Origin: Mycolicibacterium sp. P9-22
GTDB lineage: Bacteria; Actinomycetota; Actinomycetes; Mycobacteriales; Mycobacteriaceae
Direction: 5' to 3'
DNA length: 64,000 bases
Assembly (NCBI RefSeq): GCF_008329585.1
Contig: NZ_NPKP01000006.1
Coordinates: 335,966-399,965 of the forward strand
In this document: piece after piece, positions 9,444-18,185 of the stretch
How the letters are laid out: each line of letters begins with the position of its first letter
How positions within the stretch are numbered: the stretch's first letter is position 1
Translations under genes and position numbers: made by a program
The notes under the pieces: model-generated
The model's input: only the letters and a program-made list of their open reading frames with translations
Databases searched by the model: none
What the model was told of the DNA's origin: nothing

Positions 9444-9476
9444 AACAGGCATATTCCTAATAGGCATATACCTGTT
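9444..9476. promoter_or_regulatory. AT-rich repeat block upstream of the IclR gene
   Basis: The outer arms AACAGG (9444-9449) and CCTGTT (9471-9476) are inverted. AGGCATAT occurs twice in direct orientation, at 9447-9454 and 9462-9469, 15 bp apart. This is an unusually AT-rich stretch about 30 bp before the IclR start, so it probably holds the promoter and an autoregulatory site. Confidence 0.45.
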
Positions 9477-9504
9477 AGGCCGATCGCCGTCACAGGAGGA
9501 CATC

Positions 9505-10356
9505 ATGACCGTGAACGCACTCACGCCCGATTCCGCCACCCCCAGCGCGGTCATCGACCGCGTCTCGCTGGTCCTGGAGGCCTTCGAGGGGCCCGGTCGA
9601 CTGACCCTGGCGCAGATCGTCCGCCGCACCGGCCTGCCCCGCTCATCTGCTCACCGGATGCTGGAGCGGCTGGTCCAACTTCGTTGGCTGCGCCGCAGCG
9701 GACGCGATTACGAATTGGGCATGCGACTGGTCGAACTGGGCTCGCTGGCGGTACACCAGGACCGCCTGCACCGAGCGGCAACACCGTTGCTGCACGAACT
9801 GCACCGCGCGACCGGCCTGGTGGTGCACCTGGCGGTGCTCCAAGGCACGGATGTGGTCTACATGGACAAGGTTGGCGATCGACTGACCGCCGCAATCCCG
9901 ACCCGCGTCGGTGGACGCCAACCGGCGCACTGCACAGCCGTGGGTAAGGCGATACTCGCCTACTCCGCCAACCGGGCCTCAAACGAGGACACGTTGCCCC
10001 GCAAGACCAAGTACTCGATCAACAGCCCGGCCCAGCTCAACGCTGAGATGGCGAAGGTCCATGCCCACGGGGTGGCGTTCGACCGCGAAGAGTCGCTCGC
10101 TGGATTCGGTTGCGTCGCAGCGCCTATCGGCAGCCTGGGCGAGGCCGTCGCCGCGGTGTCAGTCTGCGGGCCGATGAGTCGGATGACGTTCGACCAACGG
10201 CTGGCCGCCCCGGTGCGCATGACAGCGATGAACATCTGGCGCAATGTCGACGACGGGGTACAACGCGTGGCGCCGACCCTGCAACAGGTCCGCCCGCTGC
10301 GCGGCGGCCCAACTGCGCGGCCCGCGACGAACGGCGCCGGACTACAGTTCGCATGA
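9505..10356 (+). CDS. IclR-family transcriptional regulator
   Basis: A protein of 283 residues with an N-terminal winged helix (LTLAQIVRRTGLPRSSAHRMLERL, about 29-52) and a C-terminal IclR effector domain (GTDVVYMDKVGD, HCTAVGKAILA, and FDREESLAGFGCVAAPI). IclR proteins bind small catabolites and control aromatic and steroid catabolic genes. The ATG at 9505 has an AGGAGGA ribosome-binding site at 9494-9500; the frame extends 23 codons upstream but without a site. It overlaps the esterase gene by ATGA. It is the best local candidate for binding the shared cluster motif, which is partly palindromic. That link is inference. Confidence 0.92.
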   Translation: MTVNALTPDSATPSAVIDRVSLVLEAFEGPGRLTLAQIVRRTGLPRSSAHRMLERLVQLRWLRRSGRDYELGMRLVELGSLAVHQDRLHRAATPLLHELHRATGLVVHLAVLQGTDVVYMDKVGDRLTAAIPTRVGGRQPAHCTAVGKAILAYSANRASNEDTLPRKTKYSINSPAQLNAEMAKVHAHGVAFDREESLAGFGCVAAPIGSLGEAVAAVSVCGPMSRMTFDQRLAAPVRMTAMNIWRNVDDGVQRVAPTLQQVRPLRGGPTARPATNGAGLQFA

Positions 10357-11294
10357 GCCTCGATCCGCAGATCGCCGAGATCATCGATGCACTCGACGGG
10401 GGTTTCCCTGCCGTCCAGACGATGCCGGCGGCAGATGTACGTGCCATTATCCGATCCCGCCTCGTCGCCCCAGCCGAGCCGGAGGCTGTCGCCACCGTCG
10501 AGAATCGGCTGGTGGATGTCCCGGACGGGCAGGTACCGATCCGGGTCTACCGGCCCGAGCAACGATCAGCCGGTCGACTACCGATTTTGGTCTACGCGCA
10601 CGGCGGCGGGTTCGTATTCTGCGACCTGGACAGCCATGACGGTCTGTGCCGGAACCTCGCCAATCGCCTTGACTACATCGTCATCTCGGTGGGTTACCGA
10701 TTGGCGCCCGAACACGCGTGGCCCTCATGTGCCGAAGACGTATACGCGGTGACCGAATGGGTCTCCGGCCACGCCATCGAACTCGACGGCGACCCGTCAC
10801 GCCTGATGATCGGAGGCGACAGCGCCGGTGGCAACCTGGCTGCTGTCACGACGCTGATGGTCCGCGACCGCAGCGGCCCGGCACTGGCCGCACAGTTACT
10901 CCTCTATCCGATGATCGCGCCCGACTTCAGCACCGAGTCCTATCGTCGATTCGGCAGCGGCTACTACAACCCCGAACCTGCGTTGCGGTGGTACTGGGAC
11001 CAATACGTACCCAGCGATGTCGACCGCAACCACCCATACGCGTCTCCCCTGCATGCCGATCTGGCCGGGCTCCCTCCGGCGGTAGTGGCCATCGCCGGCC
11101 ATGATCCGCTGCGGGACGAGGGACTCGCCTACGGTCGAGCGCTGAGCGACGCCGGCGTGCACACCATCGTCCGACGGTTCGAGGGCGGCATTCACGGCTT
11201 CATGACGATGCCGATGCTCGACCTGGCCCATGAGGCGCGGGATACGGTGTGCCGAGACCTCCGTGATCTGGTGGACGACAGCACCCCCCGCTGA
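10353..11294 (+). CDS. HSL-family alpha/beta-hydrolase (esterase)
   Basis: A protein of 313 residues of the hormone-sensitive-lipase esterase family. The oxyanion-hole motif YAHGGGFVF, the nucleophile elbow GGDSAGGN, the acid in GHDPLRDEG and the base in GGIHGFMTMP are all present and in order. It should hydrolyse short acyl or cyclic esters. Two Baeyer-Villiger monooxygenases in the cluster would make esters or lactones, so it is a logical downstream enzyme. Translation is coupled to the IclR gene through the ATGA overlap at 10353-10356. It is convergent with the Old Yellow Enzyme gene, with only 13 bp between stops. Confidence 0.9.
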   Translation: MSLDPQIAEIIDALDGGFPAVQTMPAADVRAIIRSRLVAPAEPEAVATVENRLVDVPDGQVPIRVYRPEQRSAGRLPILVYAHGGGFVFCDLDSHDGLCRNLANRLDYIVISVGYRLAPEHAWPSCAEDVYAVTEWVSGHAIELDGDPSRLMIGGDSAGGNLAAVTTLMVRDRSGPALAAQLLLYPMIAPDFSTESYRRFGSGYYNPEPALRWYWDQYVPSDVDRNHPYASPLHADLAGLPPAVVAIAGHDPLRDEGLAYGRALSDAGVHTIVRRFEGGIHGFMTMPMLDLAHEARDTVCRDLRDLVDDSTPR

Positions 11295-11307
11295 CGATGC
11301 GGGATCG

Positions 11308-12525
11308 CTACACCGTACCCGCCGAGACTTCCGTGCTGCCGTACCGCTGCACCGGATCGAGCACGCAGTGGGTCCGGCCGTAAACCGTCACCATGCACTT
11401 GTTGTTGTGATTGCACCTACTGCGGGTGTCGGGATCGACCTGCATCCGCCGGATCAAATCCGGCTCGCGCAATAGGGCTCGGCCCATGGCGACAAATGAA
11501 AAGCCCTCGCTCATTGCCGTTTCGACGTGGTCGCGGCCGGTGATGCCACCCAACAGCACCAACTGGGTGTGGCGCATCACCGGGACGAACTGGCGCGCCG
11601 CATCCAACATGTAGAGATCGCGATAGGGATACTGGCCCAGTGCCCATTTACCCATCATCCGAAGAGGCAGGCGCATGTGCGCGGGCATGATCCGCGCGAA
11701 CTCCTTGACGGGTACATCGCCCCGGAACAGATACATCGGCTTGAACACCGACGACCCCTGGGTCAGTTCGATGGCATCGAGTGTCTGATCAGTGTCAAGC
11801 AGTTGCGCGGTACGCAAGGACTCATCGATCCAGATGCTGCCGGGAAGACCATCGTCCATATCCAGCTTAGCGATGACCGCTATACGGTCGCCGACCGTGT
11901 CGCGGACTTTTCTGGCGATCTCACGGACAAAGCGGGAGCGGTTATCGATATCGCCGCCATACTCGTCGCGACGCCGGTTGATCAGGGGGCTGAGGAATGA
12001 GCTCGGCAGATACAAGTGCCCGAAATGTAGTTCCACCGCGTCGAACCCGGAATCGACGGCGATCTGCGCCGCCGCACCGAATTGATCAACCACCTCGTGA
12101 ATCTCGGTCCGGGTGATCATACGGCAATAGGCCATGGACGCCGGATTGAGGAACCGGCTCGGCGCCAGCGGGGTGACTCCCGAGAGCTGCTTGTGGGCGA
12201 CCACTCCCGCATGACCGAGTTGCGCAGAAATGGCGGCACCGGCCGCGTGCACAGCATCGGTCAGCTTCCGAAGGCCTGGCAGCGCAGCGGTATTCATCAC
12301 GATTTGACCGGGAGCACTCGCGGCCTCAGCCGACACGCAACAGTAGGCGACGGTAGTCATGCCGACGCCCCCCTCGGCGAAACTGCGATGGAATGCCACA
12401 AGGTCGTCGGTGACCAGACCATCCGGTGAGCGGCCCTCGGAAGTGGCGGCCTTGATCACCCGGTTTCTCAGCTTGACCGCGCCGAGGTGAGCCTGGGCGA
12501 ACGGATCTGGGTGCACTGAGTCCAT
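11308..12525 (-). CDS. Old Yellow Enzyme-family NADH:flavin oxidoreductase
   Basis: A TIM-barrel FMN protein of 405 residues that reduces activated C=C bonds. Visible features are the start of the barrel KLRNRVIKAATSEGR, the substrate/FMN motif AQLGHAG, the catalytic region DAVELHFGHLYLPSSFLSPL, and the late GGITGRD and MGRALL motifs. The C-terminus is cysteine-rich (RCNHNNKCMV, then HC), like the iron-sulfur region of dienoyl-CoA-reductase and BaiCD/BaiH-type members. In a steroid-like pathway it could reduce a 4-ene or dienone, but this is inference. It is divergent from 12627, with a copy of the cluster motif between. Confidence 0.88.
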   Translation of the reverse strand: MDSVHPDPFAQAHLGAVKLRNRVIKAATSEGRSPDGLVTDDLVAFHRSFAEGGVGMTTVAYCCVSAEAASAPGQIVMNTAALPGLRKLTDAVHAAGAAISAQLGHAGVVAHKQLSGVTPLAPSRFLNPASMAYCRMITRTEIHEVVDQFGAAAQIAVDSGFDAVELHFGHLYLPSSFLSPLINRRRDEYGGDIDNRSRFVREIARKVRDTVGDRIAVIAKLDMDDGLPGSIWIDESLRTAQLLDTDQTLDAIELTQGSSVFKPMYLFRGDVPVKEFARIMPAHMRLPLRMMGKWALGQYPYRDLYMLDAARQFVPVMRHTQLVLLGGITGRDHVETAMSEGFSFVAMGRALLREPDLIRRMQVDPDTRSRCNHNNKCMVTVYGRTHCVLDPVQRYGSTEVSAGTV

Positions 12526-12566
12526 CGGACCACCGTCACGTGCGACACCGCAACATTCAACGCGCC

Positions 12567-12589
12567 CTCCCGTTGGCCGGGACCAGCGG
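12567..12589. promoter_or_regulatory. Shared cluster motif, copy C
   Basis: TCCCGTTGGCCGGGACCAGC sits 36-46 bp from the divergent starts at 12525 and 12627, matching YCCGYTSRCCGGGAC. Confidence 0.5.
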
Positions 12590-12626
12590 TTACGGCGGCG
12601 GGGGCCGGGTTCGTAGCCTCACGTGC

Positions 12627-12974
12627 ATGGCAGACGGTGAGGTCTACGTGATCGACCGGGTGGTCACCCAACCCGGTTGCACGCGAACGTTCGTCGACGC
12701 GTACCTCACCGGGTACGCTCCCGGCGCACGAAACCGCGGGATGACGTTGCGGCACGTTCTGGTCAGCCCCCCAATCTGGTTCGACGACCAGAGCAACGTC
12801 GTCACCGTCATGTGGTCGCTGCCCAGCGCACAGGCATGGTGGGAGATGACATGGCAGGGCCGCCCGGACCCCGACCTGGGGCAATGGTGGGACGGTGTCG
12901 GGAATCTCGTCAGTGAACGCAGCCGAAGCGTTGCCGCCGACGCCGCCGACGTGGACGGGTTGTGCGATGTTTGA
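12627..12974 (+). CDS. Small protein of unknown function, possible Dabb-like fold
   Basis: A protein of 115 residues from ATG at 12627; the frame opens earlier but this start keeps the usual spacing to the cluster motif. It contains MADGEVYVIDRVV near the start, a Trp-rich middle (SAQAWWEMTWQGR) and an acidic end. The pattern of one beta strand, a helix, and a histidine/valine strand resembles dimeric alpha-beta barrel proteins (EthD/Dabb/NIPSNAP types), some of which are isomerases or cyclases. It overlaps the next gene by 8 bp, so the two are probably made together. Function is not assigned. Confidence 0.65.
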   Translation: MADGEVYVIDRVVTQPGCTRTFVDAYLTGYAPGARNRGMTLRHVLVSPPIWFDDQSNVVTVMWSLPSAQAWWEMTWQGRPDPDLGQWWDGVGNLVSERSRSVAADAADVDGLCDV

Positions 12975-13593
12975 GGTGGTCCGGTTGATCGACGTCGACC
13001 CGGCCGCACGCGACGATCTCGCCGAGGCGCTGCGTTCGGCGGCAATGCACTCCGGCGCTGCGGGCCACCTGGTGGCGCCCACGCTGCCCGGGGTGCGCAA
13101 CGGCGGCGACCTCATCCTTCGCCTTCGCTACCGCGATGCCGGCCAGTGGACTTCGGCAGCAGAAGTTTTCGAAGATCTTCTGACCGCTCCCGGCGTCAGC
13201 CATGTCAACGGCGCCACCTACAGCGGCGTGCCGATTTCGACAACTAATCGCAGCGCCACCATCTACCGGACACTGCTGTTGCGCGTTCATCCCGGCACTG
13301 CCGATCACGCGATGACCCGTTTCGAGGAGGAACTCCGTCTGCTACCGAGCTACGTGCCGTCCATCCATACGTGGCAACTCAGTCGCGTCGACACGGCTGT
13401 GGGCACCTCGGAATGGACACATGTCTTCGAGCAGGAGTTTGCCGATCTAAAGGGTCTCACCGGTCCCTATCTGATGCACCCCATCCATTGGGCATACGTC
13501 GACCGCTGGTTCGACCCCGAGTGCCCCGAGTCCATCGTCCGAGACAGGGTATGTCACAGCTACTGCTCCAGCCCCGGCGGGCTGCTCGATTAG
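12967..13593 (+). CDS. Hypothetical protein with Dabb-like C-terminal domain
   Basis: A protein of 208 residues from ATG at 12967 (FEVVRLIDVDPAARDD). The C-terminal half, from TIYRTLLLRVHPGTADHAMTR through PSIHTWQLSRV and THVFEQEFADLKGLTGPYLMHPIHWAYVDRWFDPE, has the typical pattern of a stress-responsive A/B barrel domain: a hydrophobic strand, a helix, a W-x-L strand, then YMxHPxH. The N-terminal half may be a second, diverged copy of the fold, giving a fused dimer. It overlaps 12627-12974. Such proteins in catabolic clusters are often decarboxylases, cyclases or isomerases; no catalytic residue can be named here. Confidence 0.7.
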   Translation: MFEVVRLIDVDPAARDDLAEALRSAAMHSGAAGHLVAPTLPGVRNGGDLILRLRYRDAGQWTSAAEVFEDLLTAPGVSHVNGATYSGVPISTTNRSATIYRTLLLRVHPGTADHAMTRFEEELRLLPSYVPSIHTWQLSRVDTAVGTSEWTHVFEQEFADLKGLTGPYLMHPIHWAYVDRWFDPECPESIVRDRVCHSYCSSPGGLLD

Positions 13594-13658
13594 CCGGCAC
13601 GATCCCGGAAAGGCATCCAGCACCTACGGCGTGTCACCGCTGAGTCATGCGGCACGGG

Positions 13659-14546
13659 TCAGAGACCGGCCGGCCTGATATTCGGATTCGCCGCGCCGGG
13701 TGGATCCAGTGCTGGCAGCACAGATTTCCCGTCCAGCGAGTGCACCGCCAGCTCCTGCGACCACGGATAGTGCAGGCTGAATGCGACCAGACCGGTCCGT
13801 TCGGCGGCGGGCAGATGGCACATTGCCAGGACTGTTTCGGCAAGATACTCGACCGGCTCGGTGGGGAAGGTCGACGGAATCAGTGACGACGCGCCGGGAG
13901 TGCGCACAGCGGTCGATGGCCCGACGCAGTTGACAGCGATGTTGGAATCCAGCACCTCGGCGGCGAACCCCTGTGTCAGCCGGTGCAGCGCTGCTTTGCA
14001 CGACGCGTAGATGACATCCCCCGAGGACTTGTTGTACTCGCGGTATGGTCGCGCCGGTGCCAGGCCGGTAACCGAGCCGATGTTGACGATCCACCCTGCC
14101 CCTTGCTCCCGCATATGCGGCACAGCGGCTTTTGCGAGTGCGAACGGAGTCCGCAGGTAATGCTCCACTGTCCGGTCGAACGTCGCCATGTCCATCTGGT
14201 CAACCATGGCGTAGTCGGCGTAGCCGGCGTTGTTCACCAGGATGTCGATGCGTCCGAGCCGTCCCACGACCTCGCCGACCAGGCTGTCCCGCTGGGTTGG
14301 ATCCTCAAGGTCTGCAGCCAGACCTATTGCCTTGCCACCTGCCGCTTCGATCAGCGTGATGGTCTCGTCGATCGTGCCGGGCAGCGCGGTAGTCACTCCG
14401 CCGCGGGCGGACTGCGACGGACTGTATGCCCGCGCCGTGACGGCGACGGTGGCACCCTCGGCCGCCAACCGTTGCGCGATCGCGCGCCCGATGCCCCTGC
14501 TGCTTCCGGTGACCAGGGCCGTCCTACCGGCCAGCAAGCCGGTCAT
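13659..14546 (-). CDS. Short-chain dehydrogenase/reductase (SDR)
   Basis: A protein of 295 residues with a classical SDR layout: TGSSRGIG cofactor loop (about 12-19), NNAG, a serine in NIGSVTGL, and a YASCK catalytic Tyr-Lys. It should interconvert an alcohol and a ketone with NAD(P). The ATG at 14546 overlaps the upstream BVMO stop by ATGA, so the two are translationally coupled. A hydroxysteroid dehydrogenase producing the ketone for the BVMO would make sense, but the insert between TARAYSPSQ and the helix makes it atypical. It is convergent with 13593. Confidence 0.88.
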   Translation of the reverse strand: MTGLLAGRTALVTGSSRGIGRAIAQRLAAEGATVAVTARAYSPSQSARGGVTTALPGTIDETITLIEAAGGKAIGLAADLEDPTQRDSLVGEVVGRLGRIDILVNNAGYADYAMVDQMDMATFDRTVEHYLRTPFALAKAAVPHMREQGAGWIVNIGSVTGLAPARPYREYNKSSGDVIYASCKAALHRLTQGFAAEVLDSNIAVNCVGPSTAVRTPGASSLIPSTFPTEPVEYLAETVLAMCHLPAAERTGLVAFSLHYPWSQELAVHSLDGKSVLPALDPPGAANPNIRPAGL

Positions 14547-16459
14547 CGCAGCACGAAATCGGATTCGATCGGGGCCCGATGCTGTTGCCAGAGATCGACG
14601 AGGCGGAATGGGGTAGAGACGACCACCCGCCCGGAGCCGGACCGGTAATAGGTGTGCGCGGTGGGTGTATGGCACCACACCGTGCGGGACATCGCGGAGT
14701 CGATTTCAGCGACATACGCGTCGAATGCGCTCTGGGTGACCTCCATGGTGGTGGCTCCGCGCAGGGCCATCAGTTGTAGGCATTCGGCGATGTAGTGGGA
14801 ATTCACCTCGATCGTCAGGTTGGCCCCTGCACCGTGTCCCGGGCTGTAGTTGGGCGCCGACATGACGAAAAGGTTCGGGAATCCCGGTACCGTGCCGCCG
14901 CGGTATGCGCTCGGGCTCTCACCCCACACCTCGGTCAACTTGCCACCGTCGCGGCCCCTGATGTCGATCGTGGACAGGAAATCGAGGTGGTAGCCGGTTG
15001 CGTAAATGATGACATCCAGGTCTATCTGGCGTCCGTCGCGGGTCCGGATGCCCGCCGCGTTGACCTCAGCGGGTTCGCTCGCTTCGACGTCCACATGTTC
15101 GCGAGCGAGTGCGGCGTAATAACCGCCCGGGTCACGAATAATGCGTTTCCCGTACGGCGCGAAATCGGGGGTCACCTTCTTCGCGAGTTCGCTACCCGCA
15201 CCAAATGTTTCATCGATGTACTGAAGGCACATCTGCAGCAGGACATCGTTGGCCGGTGAGATCGACAAGTGATCCTTTGCCCACTCCGGATCCAGCTGGA
15301 TCACCGGGTAATTGTTGTCGGCGGTCGCCCAATAGGCCTTGAGCCGATGCCAGTTCGCATAGAACGGAAGATGCCTGCCGAGGTAACGGCGGTGTGCGGG
15401 AACCTCATCGGACTTTCGTCTGCGCGGTGCCACCCAGTGCGGCTGGCGCTGGAAGACCGTCAGATGTTGAACTTCATCGACACAGGCATCGACAATCTGC
15501 ACCGCTGTGCATCCCGCGCCGATGATGGCGACGCGCTTGCCGGCCAAGTCCAGGTCTGAATCCCATTGCGCAGTATGCACGCTGATGCCGTTGAAACTCT
15601 CTCGGCCTTTCAGATCGGGCATGCGGGGACGGTTGAGATAGCCCGCGGCGGTGATCACCACCCGGGAATAGCTGATGTCACGATTACCCTGCGAATCCAC
15701 CGAGTGGATCTGCCATTGCGCCCGGTCATCATCCCACCAGAGTGCCTCCACCTCGGTACCGAACCGGGTGTGGTCGCGCAGCTTGTGTTTATCGGCCAAC
15801 TGCACCAGGTAGGCCTGATACTCCGAACCCTGCGGATAGTAGTTGGACCAATCCGGGTTGACGTCGCGCGACAGCGAATAATACGCCGCGGGTGTGTCCA
15901 CGCCGATGCCCGGATAGGTAGTGGTGAGCCATGTCCCACCCACTTCGTGATTGCGATCAAAGATCTCGAACGTCGCCCCACTCTCGGCAGCGGCCATCGC
16001 CGCGGTCATCCCGGCCATACCCGCACCGATGATCGCGACGCTGAGCGTGTCGGGGATGGGCACGGTTCGCGGCAACGTCGGTTGCGACGGCTGGAATCCG
16101 CCTTGTTCGAGCAGCAAATCCACCTGTTCATCGGGGACCTCGGATCCGAGGGCCACCGGCAAGAGGCGGGCAAAGAACTCCCGGTCCACCGCGATATCGG
16201 CGGGCCCATCGGCGAGGGCGGCACAAATCCGCTCCACCAGGGCCTCGACGGTGTCGGGATCGGCGACGCCGGCACGTTCCGGAGGGTTGGGGATATGCGA
16301 GATCTTGTCGGCGAAGCGGTCGAGCTCCGCCACATCGCCGGTGAGCTGCGCGAGCACGGCGAGCAACACGCCAGGGTCCGCGCTCCGGAGATTATCCCGC
16401 AGCTCCTCGTCATCGGGCGCCACGGCCGATGTCACGTCGGACGTTGAGGTGGAGGTCAT
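14543..16459 (-). CDS. HAPMO-type Baeyer-Villiger monooxygenase with N-terminal extension
   Basis: A protein of 638 residues with an N-terminal helical extension of about 140 residues, as in 4-hydroxyacetophenone monooxygenase, which has about 640. FAD motif GAGMAG (about 145-150), EVGGTWL, the BVMO fingerprint FNGISVHTAQWD and a second Rossmann motif GAGCTAVQ follow. It should convert an acyl or cyclic ketone into an ester. The ATG at 16459 is preferred over a TTG at 16480. It is divergent from fadD with a cluster motif copy between, and couples to the SDR through ATGA. This is the second BVMO of the cluster and is only distantly similar to the one at 2875. Confidence 0.92.
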   Translation of the reverse strand: MTSTSTSDVTSAVAPDDEELRDNLRSADPGVLLAVLAQLTGDVAELDRFADKISHIPNPPERAGVADPDTVEALVERICAALADGPADIAVDREFFARLLPVALGSEVPDEQVDLLLEQGGFQPSQPTLPRTVPIPDTLSVAIIGAGMAGMTAAMAAAESGATFEIFDRNHEVGGTWLTTTYPGIGVDTPAAYYSLSRDVNPDWSNYYPQGSEYQAYLVQLADKHKLRDHTRFGTEVEALWWDDDRAQWQIHSVDSQGNRDISYSRVVITAAGYLNRPRMPDLKGRESFNGISVHTAQWDSDLDLAGKRVAIIGAGCTAVQIVDACVDEVQHLTVFQRQPHWVAPRRRKSDEVPAHRRYLGRHLPFYANWHRLKAYWATADNNYPVIQLDPEWAKDHLSISPANDVLLQMCLQYIDETFGAGSELAKKVTPDFAPYGKRIIRDPGGYYAALAREHVDVEASEPAEVNAAGIRTRDGRQIDLDVIIYATGYHLDFLSTIDIRGRDGGKLTEVWGESPSAYRGGTVPGFPNLFVMSAPNYSPGHGAGANLTIEVNSHYIAECLQLMALRGATTMEVTQSAFDAYVAEIDSAMSRTVWCHTPTAHTYYRSGSGRVVVSTPFRLVDLWQQHRAPIESDFVLR

Positions 16460-16495
16460 GACACGAGTATCTGAGTGCAACGTCGGCGGAGGCAG

Positions 16496-16520
16496 CGGTC
16501 TGTCTACTGAGCGGGAGACG
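16496..16520. promoter_or_regulatory. Shared cluster motif, copy D (reverse orientation)
   Basis: On the minus strand the site reads CTCCCGCTCAGTAGACAGAC, about 40 bp from both the BVMO (16459) and fadD (16561) starts. It is the most diverged copy of the central part. Confidence 0.4.
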
Positions 16521-16560
16521 GGCAGCCCGCGGCATGGTCGCGCGTCCTACCCTTCGCCAC

Positions 16561-18135
16561 ATGCAAGACCGCCCGGATTCTCTGATTGCGTCGGCACGCA
16601 GTAACTCACTCGGCGACATTCCCCGTCGGTCGGCGCAACGCCGTCCCGACAAGGTCGCCATCATCGACGGTGAGGTCATCCTGACCTTCGCGGAGTTCGA
16701 CCGGTTGGTGGATCGGGCGGCAGCTGCGCTGTACGACAGTGGTTTTCGACCCGGCGATCGGATTGCCCTGCTGGCGCACAACTGCTGGCAATACGCGGTC
16801 CTCGCCTTCGCCACCGCGCGGGCAGCCGTGGTGTTGGTGCCCGTGAATTTCATGCTCACCGCCGAGGAGATCGCCTTCATTCTCGATCACAGTCAGGTCA
16901 GTGGCTTCCTCGTCGAGGACGCTCTGATTCCCACCGCCGAAGAGGCGATGCGGCGAGGCGGCGCTGTCACCACCAGAGCGGCGCTCATGCCCCCCGGTGC
17001 GACCCCGCCACCCGGATGGGGCGACTTCGCGCAGTGGCTGGCCACCACATCGGAGGCGCCGCATCCGCACGTCGAAGACGACCAGGTTGTGCGCCTGATG
17101 TACACCAGTGGCACCGAGTCACACCCCAAGGGCGCGATGCACACCTCCCGTAGTCTGACCGGGAATTACATCAGCACTATTCTGGCCGGTTCGAAGTCCG
17201 AGGACGATGTGGAGATCCACTCGTTGCCGCTGTACCACTGCGCGCAGTTGGATAATTTCCTCGTCAGCGATGTCTACCTGTGCACCACCAGCATCATATT
17301 GCCGAGGCCCGACCCCGAGGCCGTCCTCCGATCGATCGCAATGTACGGTGTCACAAGCTATTTCGCTCCACCGACGGTGTGGATCAGTCTGCTGCGATCT
17401 CCAGTGTTCGACGAGGTAGACCTCAGCAGCCTGCGCAAGGGATACTACGGCGCATCCCCGATGCCGGTGGAGATCCTGCAGGAGATCCGGAAGCGTCTCC
17501 CCGCGCTGCGACTATGGAACTTCTACGGTCAGACGGAGATGGCACCGCTGGCCGCAGCGCTGGGACCCGACGATCAGGACGCACACGCAGGCGCGGCCGG
17601 CCGGCCGGCGGTCAATGTGGAGACCACGATCCTGGACGAGCATGACGTCGCCCTGCCCGTCGGGGCGGTCGGTGAGATCGCACACCGCAGCCCACATCTC
17701 ATGCTGGGCTACCTCGATGACCCGGTCAAGACAGCGGAGGCGTTTCGAGGTGGCTGGTTCCATTCCGGCGATCTCGGCTATTACGACGAACACGGGCTGC
17801 TACACGTCGTGGACCGCAAAAAGGACATGATCAAGACCGGCGGCGAGAACGTCGCCAGCCGGGAAGTCGAAGAAGTCATCTACCGACATTCCGGCGTCGA
17901 AGAGGTTGCCGTCTTCGGTCTACCCCATCCAGTGTGGGTCGAGTCCGTGGTGGCAGCGGTGGTCGCCCGCAAGGACGTCACATTGACCGAGGATCAGGTG
18001 GTGACCCACTGCCGTACGCACCTGGCCGGATTCAAGACACCCAAACAGGTGTTCTTCGTTGATTCGCTGCCGAAGAACCCAAGCGGGAAGTTACTCAAAC
18101 GGGCACTCCGGGAGAAGTTCGGCCTGACGGCCTGA
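16561..18135 (+). CDS. Acyl-CoA synthetase (FadD family)
   Basis: An ANL-superfamily enzyme of 524 residues that activates a carboxylic acid to its CoA thioester through an acyl-AMP. The P-loop reads YTSGTESHPKGAMH instead of the usual YTSGTTGxPKG. Motifs FYGQTEM, GWFHSGDLGYYDEHG, RKKDMIKTGGENV and the C-terminal lysine in NPSGKLLKRALREKFG are present. ATG at 16561 is used; the frame extends 9 codons upstream to a less likely start. It heads the plus-strand run of ADH, ALDH, ECH and two FadE genes. It probably activates an acid formed by the ADH/ALDH pair. Confidence 0.92.
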   Translation: MQDRPDSLIASARSNSLGDIPRRSAQRRPDKVAIIDGEVILTFAEFDRLVDRAAAALYDSGFRPGDRIALLAHNCWQYAVLAFATARAAVVLVPVNFMLTAEEIAFILDHSQVSGFLVEDALIPTAEEAMRRGGAVTTRAALMPPGATPPPGWGDFAQWLATTSEAPHPHVEDDQVVRLMYTSGTESHPKGAMHTSRSLTGNYISTILAGSKSEDDVEIHSLPLYHCAQLDNFLVSDVYLCTTSIILPRPDPEAVLRSIAMYGVTSYFAPPTVWISLLRSPVFDEVDLSSLRKGYYGASPMPVEILQEIRKRLPALRLWNFYGQTEMAPLAAALGPDDQDAHAGAAGRPAVNVETTILDEHDVALPVGAVGEIAHRSPHLMLGYLDDPVKTAEAFRGGWFHSGDLGYYDEHGLLHVVDRKKDMIKTGGENVASREVEEVIYRHSGVEEVAVFGLPHPVWVESVVAAVVARKDVTLTEDQVVTHCRTHLAGFKTPKQVFFVDSLPKNPSGKLLKRALREKFGLTA

Positions 18136-18185
18136 GCAGACCGAGATCGCTTCGCCCGACCACCCACTGTTGAAGAGGACTCTCC

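Noticed and set aside
10353..11294. Calling this hydrolase HsaD
   Set aside because: The HGGG and GDSAGG motifs belong to the hormone-sensitive-lipase family, not to meta-cleavage-product hydrolases.
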